Assembly (NCBI GenBank): GCA_002731395.1
Contig: PCBQ01000087.1
Span: forward strand, 1-19,116
Length of the DNA: 19,116 nt
Direction: 5' to 3'
Source of the DNA: Methanobacteriota archaeon
GTDB taxonomy: Archaea; Thermoplasmatota; Poseidoniia; Poseidoniales; Poseidoniaceae
Shown here: one piece after another, positions 15,048 through 19,116 of the stretch
Numbering within the stretch: position 1 is the first letter of the stretch
How the letters are laid out: every line of letters starts with the position of its first letter
Program-made: the position numbers and the translations under genes
Notes under the pieces: model-generated
The model's input: only the letters and a program-made list of their open reading frames with translations
Told to the model about the DNA's origin: nothing
Database searches by the model: none

Positions 15048-15998
15048 TCAAGGTCCGTCGTCCCACGATTCCCAATCCTTGCCGGATGGCTCTTTTGGCG
15101 TGGGTGCTTCAGGTTCACTCCGTTCAGCAGGCGTCGGGGCGACCCGACGGCTTGTGGCCACAAAGGGGTCGCGAGGACTCTCTTGTCGTGCTTCTGGAGG
15201 CAGTGCACCTTCGATGTCACCTCGCATCAATGCGTAGACCTGTTCGGTGGTGAGCATGCCGTTGGGGGCGACGTCCCCTTCGGGTGCACCTCCTTCAGGT
15301 TCGCGGTACGCCCCGGTGATTGGGTCGAAGGGTAAGTCCTGCTCACGCACCTGTTGGGTGGGGATTCCGAAGGCTTCGGCCCCCCCGGCCGTCATCGGTT
15401 GAAGCTGGCCGTTCGCTCCGACGACCATCACGCCTCCCCCGCGCCGCCGGCGCTCTGAGAACAACAGGGTCAGCCCCACAGGTAGAACGAGCACTCCGAA
15501 GGTGCACATGCCGAAGGCAGCAAGGATCCACGGAGAGGAAAGCATGCCCTGTTCCATGGCGGGCACGTCCACCAACCATGCCTCGACGTCTTCGTTGGCT
15601 TCGAGTTGGAGCAGGTGCTGACCGTCTTCTTCGACCTCCCATGCCGCAACGCGGACGAAGACCACGCCTCGATCCACGGTCATAGGCTCCCATTCGCTTC
15701 GGCACTCCGAGGCCTCGAGGGCCGAGCCGGCGTTGTTGTTCCATCCATCAGAGCGCATCAGGGTCGCGTTGGCCTCGTGGTCTGCCGTGATGTACAACGC
15801 GTGGCAGACGGGGCGAAGGTCCGCAAGCACCCCTTCGCCACCAGAAACTTCAGCGACGTGGGTCGTTCGTGGGTCAAAGGCTTCGTTCAGGGTTCCTCCC
15901 ATGGAGCCGAAGAGAATGAAAGACGAGAGCAGCATCACGCCGCCAAGCACCACGATGCGCATGGGCCAAGGAGAGGCCGCTGCCGGTTCGGGCGTCAC
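15048..15998 (-). CDS. Membrane protein with ectodomain and long Pro/Glu-rich cytoplasmic tail (316 aa)
   Basis: I do not recognise this protein. It has an N-terminal TM helix (about 13-33), an ectodomain (about 35-155) with two cysteines (65 and 99) that could pair, and a second TM helix (about 156-180). The second helix is followed by SERRRR, which fits a cytoplasmic side. The tail of about 135 residues is rich in Pro, Glu and Gly, low in hydrophobics and probably disordered, with TTEQVYALMRGD as its only helix-like stretch. It starts with GTG at 15996-15998; an ATG at 15960-15962 would start right at the TM helix. It lies 44 nt downstream of top6A on the same strand. The long tail suggests binding of a cytoplasmic partner, but nothing shows which. 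Confidence 0.6.
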   Translation of the reverse strand: MTPEPAAASPWPMRIVVLGGVMLLSSFILFGSMGGTLNEAFDPRTTHVAEVSGGEGVLADLRPVCHALYITADHEANATLMRSDGWNNNAGSALEASECRSEWEPMTVDRGVVFVRVAAWEVEEDGQHLLQLEANEDVEAWLVDVPAMEQGMLSSPWILAAFGMCTFGVLVLPVGLTLLFSERRRRGGGVMVVGANGQLQPMTAGGAEAFGIPTQQVREQDLPFDPITGAYREPEGGAPEGDVAPNGMLTTEQVYALMRGDIEGALPPEARQESPRDPFVATSRRVAPTPAERSEPEAPTPKEPSGKDWESWDDGP

Positions 15999-16042
15999 GG
16001 TCCCCCGTCGGCTCCACCGTCAAGAAGCCTCGCGCCGAACCG

Positions 16043-17143
16043 TCAAGCGAGTCCGAGTTCTGCCAACTTTTCGGGCAAGTACGTGTCGGTGACGAAATCC
16101 AGACCATATTTGGCCAAGGACTGCTGCTCAGCCTTTTTTCCAAGTTCGAGCATCATGTTGATCTGTTCTTGCCACCATGGGTCTTGGAAACGTGGGTCCG
16201 TCAATTCGGCGTTCAGGGCTTCAATGTCCTTCTTTGAGAGGTCATCACTGGGCAAGTCGTAGGCCACGATGTCGTCTGCGGTGATGCCGAGGTAGGTTGC
16301 GGTTGGGGTGGCAAGGTATTCCGAAATGTGCGCGGTCTTGATCGCGCCGTAGGCGATGGAGGCGTGAATACGATACGACCAAGGGTCACAGTCAGCAAAG
16401 ACGACAACAGGCAGGTCCCATTCTTCGCTCATGCGCTTCATGATGCGACGCGTGGATCGGGCTGGCTGACCTTTGAGATGGACCAAGGCGCACCGGTGGT
16501 CTTCATCGAAGCCGTTCTCGATCAACCGGTCAAACATACCACCGGTCTCGATGGCCATGATGAAATCCACGTCGTGCTCGATGAGCTCCAACTTCTCAGA
16601 CTCCACGTTGTACGGCACGCCGTACCCAGAATCACCGACGTCATCGCGGGCGTTGATGCGCATCCACTCGCCGCGTCGGTTGCGCTCCTGCAGGGTGATG
16701 TTGCCAATGATGCGCGCACCGTCTTCTTCCGGCCGGAGCTTGAAGTCCTCACGCAGGCATTTGGTGACCACTTCAAGGTCCTCGGCGAGGTTGTTGCTTT
16801 CATTTTGTGAGCCGAATTTTCCGTGGCCCCAACCTTCCGAGATGTAGTACATCTCCCTGAGGGTGCTCGATTTGCCGGCGTCGATCATCTCCTCGATGAA
16901 TTCGACCACGTGAAGAGCGCGAAGCAACTGCTTGGCTGACCTCAGCGAGGTGGCGTCTCGGACTGACGTGGATTTCCCGTACTTGTAGACGCCCAATCGC
17001 GTGTTGAACGTGATGTTGTTCTTCGTTCGAACCGGGAGCGTCATCGTCGGAGGCTCGCCTTTGACGATGCGGTCGTACATCTCAACGACGACGTCATGCA
17101 GTGCGGATTTGGTCTCTTCAGGGGAATGCGTTCGTCCAGTCAT
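16043..17143 (-). CDS. top6A: DNA topoisomerase VI subunit A
   Basis: This 366-residue protein is the DNA-cleaving subunit of topoisomerase VI, a type IIB enzyme that passes one duplex through another and relaxes supercoils; it is the homologue of meiotic Spo11. The 5Y-CAP region carries the active-site tyrosine in LREMYYIS; by alignment with Spo11 RDIFY it is Tyr100. The Toprim metal site is complete, with Glu198 in AIETGG and Asp250 and Asp252 in FADCDPW. The length is normal for archaeal Top6A. A GGAGG 7 nt upstream supports the start at 17141-17143. The ATG overlaps the top6B stop by 4 nt, so equal amounts of the A2B2 enzyme are expected by coupling. Thermoplasmatales are known for lacking this enzyme, which argues against that order. 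Confidence 0.95.
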   Translation of the reverse strand: MTGRTHSPEETKSALHDVVVEMYDRIVKGEPPTMTLPVRTKNNITFNTRLGVYKYGKSTSVRDATSLRSAKQLLRALHVVEFIEEMIDAGKSSTLREMYYISEGWGHGKFGSQNESNNLAEDLEVVTKCLREDFKLRPEEDGARIIGNITLQERNRRGEWMRINARDDVGDSGYGVPYNVESEKLELIEHDVDFIMAIETGGMFDRLIENGFDEDHRCALVHLKGQPARSTRRIMKRMSEEWDLPVVVFADCDPWSYRIHASIAYGAIKTAHISEYLATPTATYLGITADDIVAYDLPSDDLSKKDIEALNAELTDPRFQDPWWQEQINMMLELGKKAEQQSLAKYGLDFVTDTYLPEKLAELGLA

Positions 17144-19116
17144 GCGTCACCCTCCGTCCAGTCCAGGATGTTCCCGCTTGGGGCGACGGCCTCCGCCATC
17201 GCCTCTGCAGGCTCAGGTTCGATCAGGTCGACATCCGCGCCAGCGAGGCTTGCCTCCTCCTGCGGCGCTACGTCGCCATCTTGGTCGCCGCCCTCACCTT
17301 CGGTGAGCACCTCTTCTTGGCGCCGCAATTCCTTGAGCAAGGCATCGTCCATCTTGGTGGCGCCAATGACGTCACCAGCGCCGCGGTAGAACACCTCGGT
17401 TTCTGTCCAGTCGCCCTTTTCGAGGCCTTCCAACGCGAAGGTGATGGTGGCGGATTCACCTGGTTTGAGGGTCTCCAATTTCCATGCCCACACGCCGGTC
17501 ATCTCCGAGCGACCGCCACGGTCGTTGTCCACCATGGTTGCGCCTTCCCGCTGCGGCCAATTGGCCAACAAAGTGTAGGAGCGGGATTTGGCGGTGTAGT
17601 TGCTCAAGGAAATCTCAACGTTGGTGCGCTTGCCTTCCTTGTCCCACGTCGTCGTTTCTTGTGCGATGACGGCGTTCATGATTTTCGTGATCGAACCGGC
17701 CAACAGCGGGATGTCACGGCCCAAGATGGACGCCGATTTTTCGGCGATGGCCGGCAGAATGTCGGTGATGAGTTCGAACTTCTCCTGCGTCTTGGCCAGC
17801 TTTTTCTTCTTCTCGAGGTGCTTGCGCAAACCTCGGCCAAGTTCGAGCATCGCCTTCCGCGCCTCTTCGCGTACCTCTTCGTTGTCCGCGACCGCTTCTT
17901 TGGCTTCGGAAGTGAATTGGACGTTGGTGCTGGCCAGGTGCACCAGCACTGCTGCAGGCCCCTTTGGCACCCCGTTACCGCCAGGCTGGTCCAGCCCGTA
18001 TTGGCGCCAGTCCACCGATTCAATCGCTTTGGTCAACATGCAACCGCCCTGCTGGTACATCAGGGGCACGCGGTTGGCAAAGCGGAGCACTTCAACGGCC
18101 GAATCTGCAGGCATGCCTTCGCCAAAGATGAGGCCGACTTCGATTTGGAAGGGGTTGCCTGAACTGACCGATGGCGCGCGCGTCAGGGTCGTGACAAAGC
18201 GGGAATCGATGGTTTTCGACAGCCCCTTCTTGATGAGCAATTCTTCGATGGGCGACAAGCAATCAATGGGCGGCTTGAGCAGCTTCACCGGCTCGAAGGC
18301 AACGCGCGGATCCCAGGTTTTGCGCAGGTGTTTGGAGATGGCGTCAGCGGTTTGCTTGTCCCATGGCCCGTCGCCGTGTGTGCTCTGGACGGTGCTGCGC
18401 AATTCTGTGAGGGTCTCCTCCCAATGCATGTCGGTACGCGAGGTCACGATGTCGAGCAGGTCGTCGATGGTCGCTTCGGTGAGCGCTTCCAACAAGTCTC
18501 CGTGCTTGGCGTCCGAGATGGGCGCACTCGGCACGCCAGGTCGGCGAGCGTCTGCAACGTAGATTCTCGAGCCACGGTGGTCGAGACGGTAGGGGCGAAG
18601 ATAGCCTCGAATGCCTTGGAAGGTCTCGGCCAAGGCACGAATTTGCTCTGGGTTCAGCTTACCCGGGCGCGACTTGAGCGGCTGGCCTTTGGCGTCAACC
18701 AAGCCGGATACCTCGCACATTTCTTTGACCGCGCGGCCGGGAACGCCTGAGAAATCGGTCTTGAGGAAGATGCTCAAGTTGGCGGCTTTGGTGGCCTTCG
18801 CCAAGCGGTTGAGTTGCCCCAATTCGATGCCATGCGGATGGGGTTTGATGGCGCTGACCTTGCGTGGCAACCGTTCGGTGACGCGCGGCCAGTGCGTCGT
18901 CTCCCCGTCCGGGTCGACAAAAGTGATGCTGGCGTGCGGGTTGACGATGCTTGTCATGCGCAGGTACTGCCAGACGCTTTGCTTGCCGCGCTGGAACTTG
19001 GCTTTCATGCGGCAGCGCACGTTGAGTCCGGACACCTTCTCCGTGCCGTCCTCAAGGACCCACGGAACGCGTTGTTCCTTGCTCTTGATGGCCTTGTTCG
19101 ATTTGGTGTCAAGGCC
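17140..19116 (-). CDS. top6B: DNA topoisomerase VI subunit B (5' end outside window)
   Basis: The 658 visible residues run open to the window edge, so the N-terminal GHKL ATPase domain lies beyond 19116. The first residues include WVLEDGTEKV and then YLRMTSIVNPHASI, typical of the end of the ATPase domain. The H2TH region follows, then PPIDCLSPIEELL and the transducer signature LRFANRVPLMYQ (about 344-355). GVPKGPAAVLVH carries the ATP-sensing lysine region, and VQFTSEAKEAVAD and the long helix RGLRKHLEKKKKL complete the transducer. A beta-rich C-terminal domain (about 480-590), like the Ig-fold domain of Methanosarcina Top6B, ends in an acidic tail. About 100 residues (roughly 172-277) between the H2TH helix and the CLSPI motif look additional to ordinary Top6B. 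It binds ATP and drives strand passage by Top6A, whose gene it overlaps by 4 nt. Confidence 0.93.
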   Translation of the reverse strand, partial: GLDTKSNKAIKSKEQRVPWVLEDGTEKVSGLNVRCRMKAKFQRGKQSVWQYLRMTSIVNPHASITFVDPDGETTHWPRVTERLPRKVSAIKPHPHGIELGQLNRLAKATKAANLSIFLKTDFSGVPGRAVKEMCEVSGLVDAKGQPLKSRPGKLNPEQIRALAETFQGIRGYLRPYRLDHRGSRIYVADARRPGVPSAPISDAKHGDLLEALTEATIDDLLDIVTSRTDMHWEETLTELRSTVQSTHGDGPWDKQTADAISKHLRKTWDPRVAFEPVKLLKPPIDCLSPIEELLIKKGLSKTIDSRFVTTLTRAPSVSSGNPFQIEVGLIFGEGMPADSAVEVLRFANRVPLMYQQGGCMLTKAIESVDWRQYGLDQPGGNGVPKGPAAVLVHLASTNVQFTSEAKEAVADNEEVREEARKAMLELGRGLRKHLEKKKKLAKTQEKFELITDILPAIAEKSASILGRDIPLLAGSITKIMNAVIAQETTTWDKEGKRTNVEISLSNYTAKSRSYTLLANWPQREGATMVDNDRGGRSEMTGVWAWKLETLKPGESATITFALEGLEKGDWTETEVFYRGAGDVIGATKMDDALLKELRRQEEVLTEGEGGDQDGDVAPQEEASLAGADVDLIEPEPAEAMAEAVAPSGNILDWTEGDA
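17151..17155 (-). promoter_or_regulatory. Shine-Dalgarno of top6A inside top6B
   Basis: On the minus strand GGAGG lies 7 nt before the top6A ATG, within the last codons of top6B. Confidence 0.6.

Noticed and set aside
16016..16047. 9-bp direct repeat ACCGTCAAG (16016-16024 and 16039-16047) near the top6A stop
   Set aside because: Two short copies in a GC-rich region, one covering the stop codon, are likely chance.
17101..18562. Long plus-strand open frames over top6B
   Set aside because: They lie opposite conserved Top6B motifs and resemble no protein.
1..19116. CRISPR arrays, insertion sequences, rRNA genes
   Set aside because: No regularly spaced repeats, transposase motifs, terminal inverted repeats or rRNA-like sequence were seen.

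Overview
The window is a high-GC, gene-dense stretch of an archaeal chromosome. The archaeal signature is clear: an RNA polymerase Rpo12 zinc ribbon, an RFC-type clamp-loader subunit, an adjacent top6B-top6A pair, a stand-alone glutaminase subunit of GMP synthase, and a tRNA without encoded CCA. The giant secreted beta-propeller/Ig-module surface protein, the bacterial-type phospholipid acyltransferase and the small membrane proteins fit a marine euryarchaeon of the Poseidoniales (Marine Group II) type. That assignment is inference from gene content, not from a marker phylogeny.

Layout. Positions 16-609 (minus) hold guaA subunit A. A divergent promoter region (610-759) with a GTGGTC/GACCAC dyad separates it from a plus-strand block. 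That block holds a small ubiquitin-like protein ending in GGQ (760-990), rpo12 (1044-1199), a degenerate RFC-like AAA+ protein (1244-2386) and tRNA-Arg(CCT) (2412-2485). A second plus-strand run follows: a four-TM membrane protein (2626-4092), a fumarate-reductase-like flavoprotein lacking its substrate residues (4151-5785), a HIT protein (5818-6246), an acyltransferase (6243-7814) and an uncharacterised soluble protein (7858-8502). Next is a 1674-residue surface protein with its own promoter and strong Shine-Dalgarno (8590-13614). Convergent to it lies a minus-strand run, read right to left: top6B (cut by the window edge), top6A, two membrane proteins with cysteine-bearing ectodomains, and an ArsR-like winged-helix regulator.

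How the genes fit together. The first block is information processing (transcription, clamp loading, a tRNA) plus a putative protein modifier. The second is membrane- and redox-linked, with overlapping or closely spaced genes that suggest co-transcription. The right-hand run couples topoisomerase VI with envelope proteins of unknown role and a regulator. Several well-placed starts carry GGAG or GGAGG 7-8 nt upstream (ubiquitin-like gene, rpo12, rfc, flavoprotein, surface protein, top6A), and I used this to choose starts.

The points most worth a second look are the ubiquitin-like protein with a residue after its diglycine, the VWA domain inserted inside one blade of a seven-bladed propeller, and the catalytically stripped flavoprotein. 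No CRISPR array, insertion sequence or rRNA was seen. No stretch over 300 bases lacks a gene.
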